A stretch of 64,000 nt of DNA from JAEXNA01 sp037968995. Its GTDB lineage: Bacteria > Vulcanimicrobiota > Xenobia > Xenobiales > JADMJV01. The notes beneath the pieces are model-generated. The model was not told the DNA's origin and did no database searches. It saw nothing but the letters and a program-made list of their open reading frames with translations. Every line of letters begins with the position of its first letter. Position 1 is the stretch's first letter. The stretch lies in the NCBI GenBank assembly GCA_037968995.1, contig JBBKWP010000282.1, positions 4,483-68,482 on the forward strand. The letters are read 5' to 3'. The translations under genes were made by a program, and so were the position numbers. Shown here in pieces: positions 1-7,455 of the stretch.

Positions 1-593
1 GACTGCTCACCGGCTATCGCCATCAGTTCAGCGGGAACAAATTTTTTGGGATCGTAAAGTATCTCACGAACAAAGCCGCCGTGGTGCTGAGCGAGCAAAA
101 CCCACTGACCACTCGCAATGTTGATCCCGCCCATTTAAGGGACCCTGAGTTCGCACTTTCCGCGCTTCGTTATCGCGAGGATTCGCTTCTAGTGTCCGCC
201 GCCCGTCGCTTGAAGAGTCGCCTAGATAAGAAAATGGACTCCTTTGAGGCTTTCAACGAGTGCCAGGATCATTTGTGTACCTTGGCGCTGGCCCACATCG
301 AACGTGCGATTTTGGAGAGTTTTCAGAACGCGGTCAACGGCTGCCCGGACCCTGAAGCAAAGAAAGTCCTCTCCAAACTCTGCACCCTTTTCGCCCTCAC
401 TCGAATTGAGAAAGATGCCGGTTGGTTTTTGGAATCCGGATTGCTGGAGCCCAGTAAATCTAAAGCCATCCGCAACCAAAACCTCAAGCTTTGCGCAGAA
501 CTCCGACCCGACGTTCGTTCCTTGGTCGATGCCTTTAACTTTCCCGACAAGATCCTCTCAGCACCCATTGCCCTCGGCGAGGTGCCTGCCTGA
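1..593 (+). CDS. acyl-CoA oxidase, C-terminal part (5' end outside window)
   Basis: The reading frame is open from base 3 and no start is visible, so the gene begins upstream of the window. About 196 residues remain. The tail (LVDAFNFPDKILSAPIALGE) is typical of the end of peroxisomal-type acyl-CoA oxidases, where an alpha-helical C-terminal domain ends in a 'V-x-A-F-x-F-x-D' element. Family members are FAD enzymes that oxidise acyl-CoA to trans-2-enoyl-CoA and pass electrons to O2, forming H2O2, in fatty-acid degradation. The FAD-binding core and catalytic glutamate lie outside the window, so activity cannot be judged. The stop overlaps the proposed CTG start of the next gene by four bases, which suggests coupling to the downstream operon. 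Moderately sure of family; an ordinary acyl-CoA dehydrogenase C-terminus is the main alternative. Confidence 0.72.
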   Translation, partial: LLTGYRHQFSGNKFFGIVKYLTNKAAVVLSEQNPLTTRNVDPAHLRDPEFALSALRYREDSLLVSAARRLKSRLDKKMDSFEAFNECQDHLCTLALAHIERAILESFQNAVNGCPDPEAKKVLSKLCTLFALTRIEKDAGWFLESGLLEPSKSKAIRNQNLKLCAELRPDVRSLVDAFNFPDKILSAPIALGEVPA

Positions 594-1390
594 AGGTCTG
601 TGATCCGCACTGCCACCTAGACGACCCCCTTCTCGACGACGATCTCGAAGAATGCCTCCAATTAGCCGCGGAGTCTGGAATCGGGGGGATCTTGATACCC
701 GGTTTCGGCCCCGAACGTTGGCCACGTCAGTCGAGACTTTTAGCTCTCGAAAGTCCACTCAAAATGTGGGGGGCCTTTGGGTGGCATCCTTGGGCCTTAG
801 AGTCTTTAGAGGACCCCGCTGGGTACTCGGAGGGCCTAGAAAGCGGCTTTGAGACGTTCGCAAGCCATTGGGGCCACCAACTCAAAGCCATCGGCGAATT
901 TGGTCTCGACCGAAGTCGGATGGGGCAAAGAGTTTGCGATCAAGACCAAAGGACTGTCTTCGCCCTTCATCTCGATTGGGCTCAAACGCTAGACCTGCCG
1001 GTCATCCTTCACATCGTCAAAGCTGACGGGGCGGCTATAGAAGCTTTGAGGAACAACCCACCAAAGCGAGGCGGTGTCGTCCATTCCTACAGCAGTCATC
1101 TCGAGATGCTCCCTCGCTACGCCGAACTCGGCTTGTCTTTTAGCTACTCAAGTTCCCTGCTCAAGGTCCCGAAGGTGCAAGAGGCGCTTCGTAAAACCCC
1201 TGAGGACCGGCTCATGTTCGAAACCGATGCGCCTCAATCGCTACGTCAAAATTTCGTAAAACCATGGGGTCCGCACCATCTCACGAAAATCGTGGAGGCG
1301 GCTTCGCAGATTTTAGGAAAAAGTGTAGAATGGTGCTGGTCCTGCCACCGTGAAAACTGCGAAAGGGTTTTCGGCCTCTATCTTTCATAA
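590..1390 (+). CDS. TatD-like metal-dependent hydrolase with apparent CTG start
   Basis: This is a TatD/YcfH-type TIM-barrel hydrolase of about 266 residues. The family are divalent-metal enzymes, mainly 3'-5' DNA exonucleases or phosphodiesterases of the cytoplasm. Metal-site motifs are present in order: the N-terminal HxH (DPHCHLDDP), Glu in GEFGLDRS, His in VILHIV, His in GVVHSYSSH and Asp in FETDAPQS, ending with the usual RVFGL region. The frame has no ATG, GTG or TTG between an upstream stop at 536 and the HxH motif. The next conventional start (TTG at 692) would remove that motif. I therefore choose CTG at 590, which overlaps the upstream TGA by four bases and lies about 8 bases after GCGAGG. 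Substrate unknown. Confidence 0.8.
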   Translation: MKVCDPHCHLDDPLLDDDLEECLQLAAESGIGGILIPGFGPERWPRQSRLLALESPLKMWGAFGWHPWALESLEDPAGYSEGLESGFETFASHWGHQLKAIGEFGLDRSRMGQRVCDQDQRTVFALHLDWAQTLDLPVILHIVKADGAAIEALRNNPPKRGGVVHSYSSHLEMLPRYAELGLSFSYSSSLLKVPKVQEALRKTPEDRLMFETDAPQSLRQNFVKPWGPHHLTKIVEAASQILGKSVEWCWSCHRENCERVFGLYLS

Positions 1391-1422
1391 TGGTTTGACC
1401 GAATATTTAGGGAGTAAGACCT

Positions 1423-2262
1423 TTGAGTACCAGCACAGTAGAGATTGATGAGAACTACAAACTCCACCGGAGATTCGACCGCATTGGACGACTAGTCGGC
1501 GACGACGGCATGGCCAAGCTCTTCGCGTCTCGAGTGGCCGTGATCGGCTTAGGCGGCGTGGGAAGTTTCGCCGCAGAATCTCTCGTGCGCAGTGGAATTG
1601 GGTGTGTGGATCTCGTGGACTTTGACTTGGTCTGCATTACCAACAGTAACCGCCAGCTTCAAGCTATGAAGGGCACCATCGGGAAACCTAAAGCCGAGAT
1701 CCTTGCGAATCGCCTGTCCGACGTGAATCCCAAAGCGATCATCAACGGAATTCAGTACTTTTACAACGATCGTACCTCGGAAAAGATACTGCGCCCCGCC
1801 GGTCAGCCTTTAGACTTTGTCGTGGACGCTATCGACAACGTGACCGCGAAATGCCATCTGTTAGCGACCTGTCGTGAATGGGGCATTCCTGTGGTGACCT
1901 CGACCGGGGCCTCCGGGCGCTGGGACCCTACCGCCATTAGGGTGGAAGACTTGGGGAGAACTACAGTGGACCCTTTAGCTCGAGACGTGAGAAAAATTCT
2001 CCGAACACAATACGGCTTTCCGGACGGCAAGAAGGCTAAATTCGATATCCCGGCCGTCATTTCGACCGAACCCGCCGGAAAACCAATGGACCTGACCTAT
2101 GACAACGGTGAAGGATTCCGCTGTGTCTGTCCCGGCGGTAGCAACGGAATGCATTCCTGTGAGAAGCGCTCGGTCATCTACGGTACCGCGGGCTTTGTCA
2201 CCGGCACCTTTGGGCTGGTCTGTTCCTCGGTGGTCGTTAAGAGTATAGCCGGGCCGAAGTGA
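1423..2262 (+). CDS. tcdA: tRNA threonylcarbamoyladenosine dehydratase TcdA (CsdL/YgdL)
   Basis: An E1-like (ThiF/MoeB) Rossmann enzyme of 279 residues. TcdA uses ATP to cyclise t6A at position 37 of ANN-decoding tRNAs to ct6A, strengthening decoding. The ATP-binding glycine motif VIGLGGVGSFAAESLVRSG is near residue 41. The family signature follows, with DFDLVCITNSNRQLQAM and then a DAIDNVTAK region. A Cys-rich stretch (RCVCPGG...CEKR) precedes the C-terminal hydrophobic helix (GTAGFVTGTFGLVCSSVVV), which is typical of TcdA and absent from MoeB or ThiF. The start is TTG at 1423, placed after GGGAGTAAG with good spacing. Its stop overlaps the next gene (GTGA). Length matches the family. Confidence 0.9.
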   Translation: MSTSTVEIDENYKLHRRFDRIGRLVGDDGMAKLFASRVAVIGLGGVGSFAAESLVRSGIGCVDLVDFDLVCITNSNRQLQAMKGTIGKPKAEILANRLSDVNPKAIINGIQYFYNDRTSEKILRPAGQPLDFVVDAIDNVTAKCHLLATCREWGIPVVTSTGASGRWDPTAIRVEDLGRTTVDPLARDVRKILRTQYGFPDGKKAKFDIPAVISTEPAGKPMDLTYDNGEGFRCVCPGGSNGMHSCEKRSVIYGTAGFVTGTFGLVCSSVVVKSIAGPK

Positions 2263-3206
2263 ATTCTTACCTCGGTATTCACCTCGGGCGTTTCGTTATG
2301 ACTGCCCAACTGGTCACCGAGGATGGAACACCTTGTCTTTCTGAAAGGCGACGCTTTTCGGAGGGAAATGATGTGGCCTTGGGACTCGTTTCTCTCTTGG
2401 AGGAATGGAGCAGCCACCAGGCCTGGCAGACCCTAAAAGGCCTTGGTTTGGGACTTGAAAAGTCTCAGAGGCTTCATCTTCCTTCAGCACTGCTTCGAGA
2501 GCGTCTTCCAAAAAGTGCGAACTTGGTGATGCTCCCCGCCACTCAAGCGATTTTATTGGGTGCGATTCCATACGCCCCAGGTCTTTTAATCAGCCTGGGA
2601 AGCGCTCTGCGCCTTGCGACATGTGACTCGACTCACGTCTATCGAGAGTTTCGTTTGCAGGAAGGCGGCGGGGCTTGGTGGGTTCAGGAGCTATTGCGAA
2701 TCTCAGAGCATAGCCCCAGACTGCGACAGCGCTTGTCCGCACTTGGTGCGAACGAGTCGCAGTTGCTGCGTGCCGTACCGTCCCTCTTGGAACTTGCGGA
2801 TTACCCGGGGCCGGACCCGGTTCTCAAGATTCGTCTGGACGGTCTTTGCACCACCATCGCCAACAGTTGCCTAGGGCTCAGTTCTCGTCTTCCGGGACTC
2901 GGAAGAGTCGCTCTTTCTGGATTTTTGCATCCCAGCCCCATGTCTCAGCGCATCACTCGGAACCTGACCGAACAGGATACCCATTTACGTATACCTAAGC
3001 CCCGATTTCCCGCCTCTGTCGGCGCAGCCCTCGTGGCCTTGGCTGCCCACAAAGAGATGCAAGAACGACAACTTTTAGGGAAATCGTCCCAAAGCAGCGG
3101 AGAAGCAGCGAAGCTGGGAGATTGGGGCGCCCCGGTCGACCTGATCAGACGCCTCTATCGCATCCGCAAACCCTTCGATAGGTATCCCAGCCCTGACGAC
3201 CTATGA
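2259..3206 (+). CDS. ASKHA-fold (ROK/glucokinase-like) protein, degenerate
   Basis: 315 residues, starting at GTG overlapping the tcdA stop. The layout resembles actin-like sugar kinases. A phosphate-1-like strand pair (YLGIHLGRFVMTAQLV) is at the N-terminus. A second phosphate-binding-like segment (GLLISLGSALRLATCD) lies near residue 110. An adenosine-motif-like stretch (RVALSGFLHPS) lies near 225, with a PASVGAALVAL helix after it. The normal acidic residue and DxGxT pattern of active kinases are not clear: HLGRF replaces DLGGT. I infer an N-acetylglucosamine kinase/BadF- or ROK-like fold whose catalysis may be lost. The C-terminal 60 residues are polar and extra. Nothing in the sequence fixes a substrate. 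Its place between tcdA and a methyltransferase in an overlapping operon suggests a housekeeping role. Confidence 0.5.
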   Translation: MNSYLGIHLGRFVMTAQLVTEDGTPCLSERRRFSEGNDVALGLVSLLEEWSSHQAWQTLKGLGLGLEKSQRLHLPSALLRERLPKSANLVMLPATQAILLGAIPYAPGLLISLGSALRLATCDSTHVYREFRLQEGGGAWWVQELLRISEHSPRLRQRLSALGANESQLLRAVPSLLELADYPGPDPVLKIRLDGLCTTIANSCLGLSSRLPGLGRVALSGFLHPSPMSQRITRNLTEQDTHLRIPKPRFPASVGAALVALAAHKEMQERQLLGKSSQSSGEAAKLGDWGAPVDLIRRLYRIRKPFDRYPSPDDL

Positions 3207-3916
3207 CAGACCCTCGACGAAAGCGCCAAAGAAACTCCTTGCGCCCAGAACAGAAACCGAAAGGGGGACTGTTTGCTGAACTGGCCTGGGGAACGGCCCT
3301 CTCACTCTATGAGTGTGTGCTTTTGGGAGACAAAGCTTGGTGGTGGAAAATGCACTACGGACTTTGGAAAGCCTATATCGGCTGGAATCCCGATCGGGTT
3401 CTCGACAGTCTAACGGACGAAGAATACCGAGACACTCTCGCCTACGGCGAAACTCCAGCTTCCACCATCCTTCGCGCCTTAGCCATCTGTCGCCATCACT
3501 TTCCCGACGCCGACTCTCTAACGGACCTCGGGGCAGGTCGCGGTATGATCGCTATGACAGCGGCGGCCAACGGATGGGATGTACTCGCCTTGGAATACCT
3601 CAAAGAGTTCGTCAAACGCTCTGAGCCTTTAACCCGTCGTTGGGGTTGGTCCGTGGATTGGGTTCAAGGCGATTTCTTAGTCCTTCCCCTCCCCTGCAGC
3701 GACATCATCCACGTGGCTGCTACCGCTCTCCCCTTAGATACTCGCCAACTCTTGGAGAACAAGTTCGCCGCGGAATGTGGCCCGGAACAGGGAATACTTT
3801 TGCAAGACTGGATCCTCGACGAGGAGCGCTTCGAAGCCCTCGTGGGGATCCGATTGCCCGTCACCTGGGGAAGCTCCTACTTCACTCTTCATCGGCCTAA
3901 GCAGAACGTCGGCTGA
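3203..3916 (+). CDS. class I SAM-dependent methyltransferase
   Basis: 237 residues. The SAM-binding Gly-rich motif I is clear near residue 109 (LTDLGAGRGMIAMTAAANG) and is followed by the acidic end of strand 2 (VLALE) and a motif II/III-like segment (WVQGDFLVLPL...DIIHVA). The N-terminal 100 residues contain an aromatic-rich helix region (WWWKMHYGLWKAYIGWNP) that could bind membrane or substrate. The methyl acceptor cannot be told from sequence; the overall build with an N-terminal helical part is somewhat like DOT1-like or protein/lipid methyltransferases. It overlaps the preceding gene by ATGA and is followed two bases later by the Nudix gene start, so it is co-transcribed with them. Confidence 0.65.
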   Translation: MTDPRRKRQRNSLRPEQKPKGGLFAELAWGTALSLYECVLLGDKAWWWKMHYGLWKAYIGWNPDRVLDSLTDEEYRDTLAYGETPASTILRALAICRHHFPDADSLTDLGAGRGMIAMTAAANGWDVLALEYLKEFVKRSEPLTRRWGWSVDWVQGDFLVLPLPCSDIIHVAATALPLDTRQLLENKFAAECGPEQGILLQDWILDEERFEALVGIRLPVTWGSSYFTLHRPKQNVG

Positions 3917-3918
3917 GT

Positions 3919-4602
3919 GTGGATTTACAGGAACCCAAGGAACTGGGACGGAATCAGAGGTCTTTGCAAGCCAACGATTCCAACAGCCCTGCTCCCCCAC
4001 TACCCGTGTCGCTACTCTCTGACCTGAGACACCGTAGCGGGCTCATGGCCGGAGCCCCCGCCCACGCAGAACTTGGGACGGCTAGACCGGCTGTGGTTTT
4101 CGCGCCACTGGTTTTACCTGACTGGGACGGTTCCATCAACGATGCCAAATTTCTGTTCATCAAACGGTCGTCCCATATGCGTCGTCACGCCGGTCAAGTC
4201 GGCTTTCCGGGCGGCGTGATCGACGGCCAAGACGAGAACCTTTTGGAAACGGGCTTTCGTGAGTCTCATGAAGAGATCGGGCTGAGTCGTAAAACGGTGG
4301 AAGTCCTCTGTTCGCTCTCTCCGAGAGCTGTGCCCAGCGGATTCCATCTCTACCCTTTTTTCGTCGCCACGGTCCAACGCGAGTTTATCTTACAGGAATC
4401 CGAAGTCGAAGCTGTCCATCTTGTGCCGGTCCAAGAGCTTTTGGATTGCAAATTTCGAGCCGAACAGAAGGAATGGCAGGGCACTCAATATCGTGTGGTC
4501 TACTTCGATCTCGACGAGCTGTGCATCTGGGGTATCACCGGGCGGATTCTCGAAGTCGTCCTCGAAACTTTCTTCGATTGGAAACCCCGGCACAATGAGT
4601 GA
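3919..4602 (+). CDS. Nudix hydrolase, CoA-diphosphatase (NudL/UPF0035) type
   Basis: 227 residues. The Nudix box is present near residues 95-117 (GGVIDG...ETGFRESHEEIGL), giving the RE-x2-EE-x-G metal-binding core. Directly before it lies KRSSHMRRHAGQVGFPGG, the UPF0035 motif that marks CoA pyrophosphatases (NudL, mammalian NUDT7/8 relatives), which cut CoA or acyl-CoA into 4'-phosphopantetheine and 3',5'-ADP. Start is GTG at 3919, three bases after the preceding stop. The first 35 residues are Ser/Pro-rich and probably disordered. It overlaps cofD by eight bases. With an acyl-CoA oxidase at the head of the same gene string, a role in CoA-ester turnover is a reasonable inference. Confidence 0.82.
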   Translation: MDLQEPKELGRNQRSLQANDSNSPAPPLPVSLLSDLRHRSGLMAGAPAHAELGTARPAVVFAPLVLPDWDGSINDAKFLFIKRSSHMRRHAGQVGFPGGVIDGQDENLLETGFRESHEEIGLSRKTVEVLCSLSPRAVPSGFHLYPFFVATVQREFILQESEVEAVHLVPVQELLDCKFRAEQKEWQGTQYRVVYFDLDELCIWGITGRILEVVLETFFDWKPRHNE

Positions 4603-5539
4603 TCTAGGTGGCCAACTTAGCATCACTTTGCTCTGCGGGGGCGTCGGAGGCGCGCGCGCAGCGCTCGCCTTGAGTGAGAATTTTCCGTCCAATCAACTCA
4701 CCTTTATCGTCAACACAGGCGATGACTTTTTGCACATGGGTCTCGAGATTTGGCCAGATTGGGACACCGTCGTTTATCACCTTTCCCAACTCAGTGATGA
4801 CCAACGGGGGTGGGGACGCGCCGACGAGGGACTTCGTTGCATGGAAGAGTTCGGTCGCTTGAGGGCCCCCATTTGGTTTCACCTAGGCGACCGAGATCTC
4901 GCCTTGCACGTTTATCGGACGTGGCAACTGAAATCTAAAAGTGCGCATCGCGTAGCCTCTGACATCACTAGCGCTCTTGGGATTCCAACGACCGTTTTAC
5001 GCGTTACCGAGGAGAGCTTAGCGACCTCCTTACTACTCAAGGATCGAACTGTTATGGATTTTCAAACCTGGTTCGTAGGACATCAAAGCGGACCCGAAGT
5101 CCAAGGGGTGCTGGTTCCTGGAGCCGCTCAAGCCTCCGTCACACCGGGTGTCCTAGAAGCCATTGCTTCTTGCGACCTGTTGTTATTCGCCCCGTCTAAT
5201 CCATTCTTGTCGCTGGATCCGATCCTGAAAGTCCCCGCCGTGGCAGAGGCTGTCGCGCGCCGAAGCGGACCAAAGTGGGGGATCAGCCCGCTCTGGAACG
5301 GCAAAGCTGTGAAAGGCCCCTTAGACAGCCTGCTCGCTCAAATCGGCACGTCCCGAGGCCAACAGGGAATCGTTGACTACTTTCGTGTCTGGGTCGATAG
5401 GCTGCTCCTCCCCGAGTCCGAACGAGTAGGTCTCGTCTCTGGAGACCTAGCCTTGGAGGGATGTCGAACCTTGCTCGCCGATCGCTTGAAAAGACGTGAA
5501 TTTTGCACCGATCTGAAGACACTTTGGAGCAAGCTCTGA
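4595..5539 (+). CDS. cofD: 2-phospho-L-lactate transferase CofD (F420 biosynthesis)
   Basis: CofD (FbiA in actinobacteria) transfers a phospholactyl- or phosphoenolpyruvyl-type group from its guanylyl-activated form to Fo, giving F420-0 or dehydro-F420-0 and GMP. The 314-residue product opens with the CofD signature CGGVGGARAALAL and continues with NTGDDFLHMGLEIWPDWDTV near residue 45. GDRDLALHVYRT, the Fo-pocket region, follows near 105, and APSNPFLSLDPIL near 210. The ATG at 4595 is chosen because homologues begin just before the GG-x-GG motif; upstream codons in frame overlap the Nudix gene and look unlike CofD. It is followed directly by cofC (TGATG) and cofE. Confidence 0.92.
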   Translation: MSDLGGQLSITLLCGGVGGARAALALSENFPSNQLTFIVNTGDDFLHMGLEIWPDWDTVVYHLSQLSDDQRGWGRADEGLRCMEEFGRLRAPIWFHLGDRDLALHVYRTWQLKSKSAHRVASDITSALGIPTTVLRVTEESLATSLLLKDRTVMDFQTWFVGHQSGPEVQGVLVPGAAQASVTPGVLEAIASCDLLLFAPSNPFLSLDPILKVPAVAEAVARRSGPKWGISPLWNGKAVKGPLDSLLAQIGTSRGQQGIVDYFRVWVDRLLLPESERVGLVSGDLALEGCRTLLADRLKRREFCTDLKTLWSKL

Positions 5540-6114
5540 TGATCGCTTTTTTTCTCCCTTTCAAAGGCCTCGAGACGGCCAAGAGTCGTTGGCCGATCGA
5601 CGATGCCCCGAAAAAGCGTCTGCTCTTAGAGCTCCTTCAGCGAAATTTAGAAACCGTGGCGGGCGCCGTGGGACGAAACTCGACCTACCTCGTCACTCCT
5701 GACCAACAGTGTCTCGAGCAGTTTTATCACTATCCGGGGATCCACACCCAAGGCTTGGGTCTCAATCAGGACCTCGAAGAAGCCCGCCGCTGGATCACAG
5801 ATCGAGTTGAATTAAATGGATTGGGAATTCTCCTTCCCGATCTTCCCGACCTGTCCACCAGTGATATGGAGACCCTGCTCGCGATATCGGCGGACGCGGA
5901 AGTGACACTCTGCCCCGACCACAAAGAGGTGGGGACAAATGCCATTGTCCTACGGCCTCCAAACTGTTTAAGGTTTTGCTTCGAAGGGTCATCTTATCAA
6001 CGCTACCTCCAAGAAGCCCGGTTACAGGAACGTACAATCTTGACGGTTCGTCGATCCGGACTGGCTCAAGATTGTGACCTGCCCGAAGATTTAAGGAGAC
6101 ATTCGTATCTATGA
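5539..6114 (+). CDS. cofC: 2-phospho-L-lactate / PEP guanylyltransferase CofC
   Basis: A small nucleotidyltransferase of 191 residues, close to the usual CofC length. CofC (FbiD) joins GTP with 2-phospholactate, phosphoenolpyruvate or 3-phosphoglycerate, depending on lineage, to make the activated donor used by CofD. Seen motifs: the N-terminal PFKGLETAKSRW (family: P-x-K-x4-AK-S-R-L), an ILLPDLPDLS segment that should hold the metal-binding Asp, and GTNAIVLRPPN near residue 137. The sequence alone does not say which three-carbon donor is used. The ATG at 5539 shares one base with the cofD stop, and the gene overlaps cofE by four bases. This order implies tight translational coupling. Confidence 0.87.
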   Translation: MIAFFLPFKGLETAKSRWPIDDAPKKRLLLELLQRNLETVAGAVGRNSTYLVTPDQQCLEQFYHYPGIHTQGLGLNQDLEEARRWITDRVELNGLGILLPDLPDLSTSDMETLLAISADAEVTLCPDHKEVGTNAIVLRPPNCLRFCFEGSSYQRYLQEARLQERTILTVRRSGLAQDCDLPEDLRRHSYL

Positions 6115-6854
6115 CATCTGTAAGCATCATGGGGGTCGAAAACTTACCGGAAATCCGTGCCGGAGACGACCTCGTCGGACTCTTGTGCGACGTCCGTCCA
6201 GCCTTGACCCAAGGCGATATTCTCGTGGTCACTCAAAAAGTCGTTTCCAAGGCGGAAGGCCGTGTCGTTCGTCTCGACACCGTGAAACCGCGTCCTAAAG
6301 CCGTTACCATCGGACGCGACATGGAAAAAGATCCCGCCTTGGTCGAACTCATCCTTCAGGAGAGCCAAGAGATCCTAAGGCAAGAGCGTGGTGTTCTCAT
6401 TAGTCGAACCCATCACGGCTTCGTGTGTGCCAATGCGGGTATCGACCTGTCCAACGTAGACGGGGGCCAAAGCGCTTGCTTACTCCCTAAGGATTGCGAT
6501 GGATCCGCTCAGAAGCTGTATCTCGGTCTTCGAGAACGATTGGGCTTCGCGGTGCCTGTCCTTATCAGTGACAGTTTCGGTCGACCGTGGCGTCAGGGAA
6601 TTACCAACGTCACACTCGGCTGCGCGGGACTGGAGCCATTATTAGACTACCGTGGGCAACACGACGGTGAGGGTTTAGAAATGAAAGCGACCGTAGCGGC
6701 CGTGGCGGACGCGCTGGCCGCCGCCACCGAACTCGTGGTCGGGAAAAGCGACGGCACCGGGGCCACCATCATTCGGGGCTACATCTTCACACCGAGCGAA
6801 TCGGCAAGGTTCGGGCCGACCTTGCGAGACTGGGAACACTGCTTCTTCCGATAG
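6111..6854 (+). CDS. cofE: coenzyme F420-0:L-glutamate ligase CofE, stand-alone form
   Basis: CofE adds L-glutamate residues to F420-0 using GTP and divalent metal. The 247-residue protein shows the family landmarks: VVTQKVVSKAEGRVV near residue 40, GFVCANAGIDLSNVDGG near 105 and ISDSFGRPWRQGITNV near 152. It ends after the CofE core and lacks the nitroreductase-like domain fused in actinobacterial FbiB, so it resembles the archaeal-type stand-alone ligase. If the pathway here starts from phosphoenolpyruvate, a separate dehydro-F420-0 reductase would have to lie elsewhere. Fo synthase (CofG/CofH or FbiC) is not in the window. The gene ends the first operon; a 109-base gap follows. Confidence 0.92.
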   Translation: MTSVSIMGVENLPEIRAGDDLVGLLCDVRPALTQGDILVVTQKVVSKAEGRVVRLDTVKPRPKAVTIGRDMEKDPALVELILQESQEILRQERGVLISRTHHGFVCANAGIDLSNVDGGQSACLLPKDCDGSAQKLYLGLRERLGFAVPVLISDSFGRPWRQGITNVTLGCAGLEPLLDYRGQHDGEGLEMKATVAAVADALAAATELVVGKSDGTGATIIRGYIFTPSESARFGPTLRDWEHCFFR

Positions 6855-6963
6855 CCGGCAGGCGCATCCACAGCCCCCTAGGTCGAGACGAGTAAACTCT
6901 CGATGGATTTCATGTAACATCTAGGACCTTGCAAAACGTCAACAATGCACCATACTAGACCAG

Positions 6964-7455
6964 ATGCGCGCGGGAATCCATAGAACAGACTGTTGTGTCT
7001 TAACCAGAACAAGACGTAACTTTTGGGGAGCCACACTCGCGGAAGTGATCATCGGATTGGCACTTTTCGCGATGCTTAGCCTCGCTGTCACCGGAACCCT
7101 TATCCAAACAGCCAGACTCGACACGAAAGACGTCACGCTCACGGAATCGACAATCTTGGCCGACACACTCATGGAGAGACGGGTGAGTGATGCCCGCGAA
7201 TATGAACGGTACCGCGACCTGTTGGGCACGCCTGACGGCGACTATTGGACCCTGGAGTCCGACCGACCCGACAACCTTCAGACCCGCTATATCTACAGAG
7301 TTGAGGTTTCAGAACTCAATCCAGCTATGAAGCGGGTCATGGTCTCAGTCTCCCATCGAGATTCGGCTTTCCCAATTCCAACCCCGGACTTGAGTCAAGG
7401 CCAGAACGGCGTTGCCATCACAGTGGGAACCATGATCGCGGAACCGGCCCGATGA
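6964..7455 (+). CDS. type IV pilin-like / pseudopilin protein (small)
   Basis: 163 residues. A prepilin-type N-terminus is visible after an unusually long basic leader: a Gly (WG|ATLAEV) followed by the TLxE element with the conserved Glu+5, and then a hydrophobic helix (VIIGLALFAMLSLAVTGTLI). Prepilin peptidase would cut after this Gly. The remainder is a short polar globular domain with a VEVSELNPAMKRVMVSVS strand pair, as in PulI/GspI-type minor pseudopilins. Such proteins prime or tip a type IV pilus or type II secretion pseudopilus. It is the first of three overlapping genes. The ATG lies only shortly after an AT-rich stretch at 6926-6955 that might hold a promoter, but I see no convincing -10/-35 pair. 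Confidence 0.7.
   Translation: MRAGIHRTDCCVLTRTRRNFWGATLAEVIIGLALFAMLSLAVTGTLIQTARLDTKDVTLTESTILADTLMERRVSDAREYERYRDLLGTPDGDYWTLESDRPDNLQTRYIYRVEVSELNPAMKRVMVSVSHRDSAFPIPTPDLSQGQNGVAITVGTMIAEPAR

Noticed and set aside
4421..4594. N-terminal extension of CofD by 58 residues
   Set aside because: It lies inside the Nudix gene in another frame, shows no CofD features, and an ATG at 4595 begins the protein just before the GG-x-GG motif.
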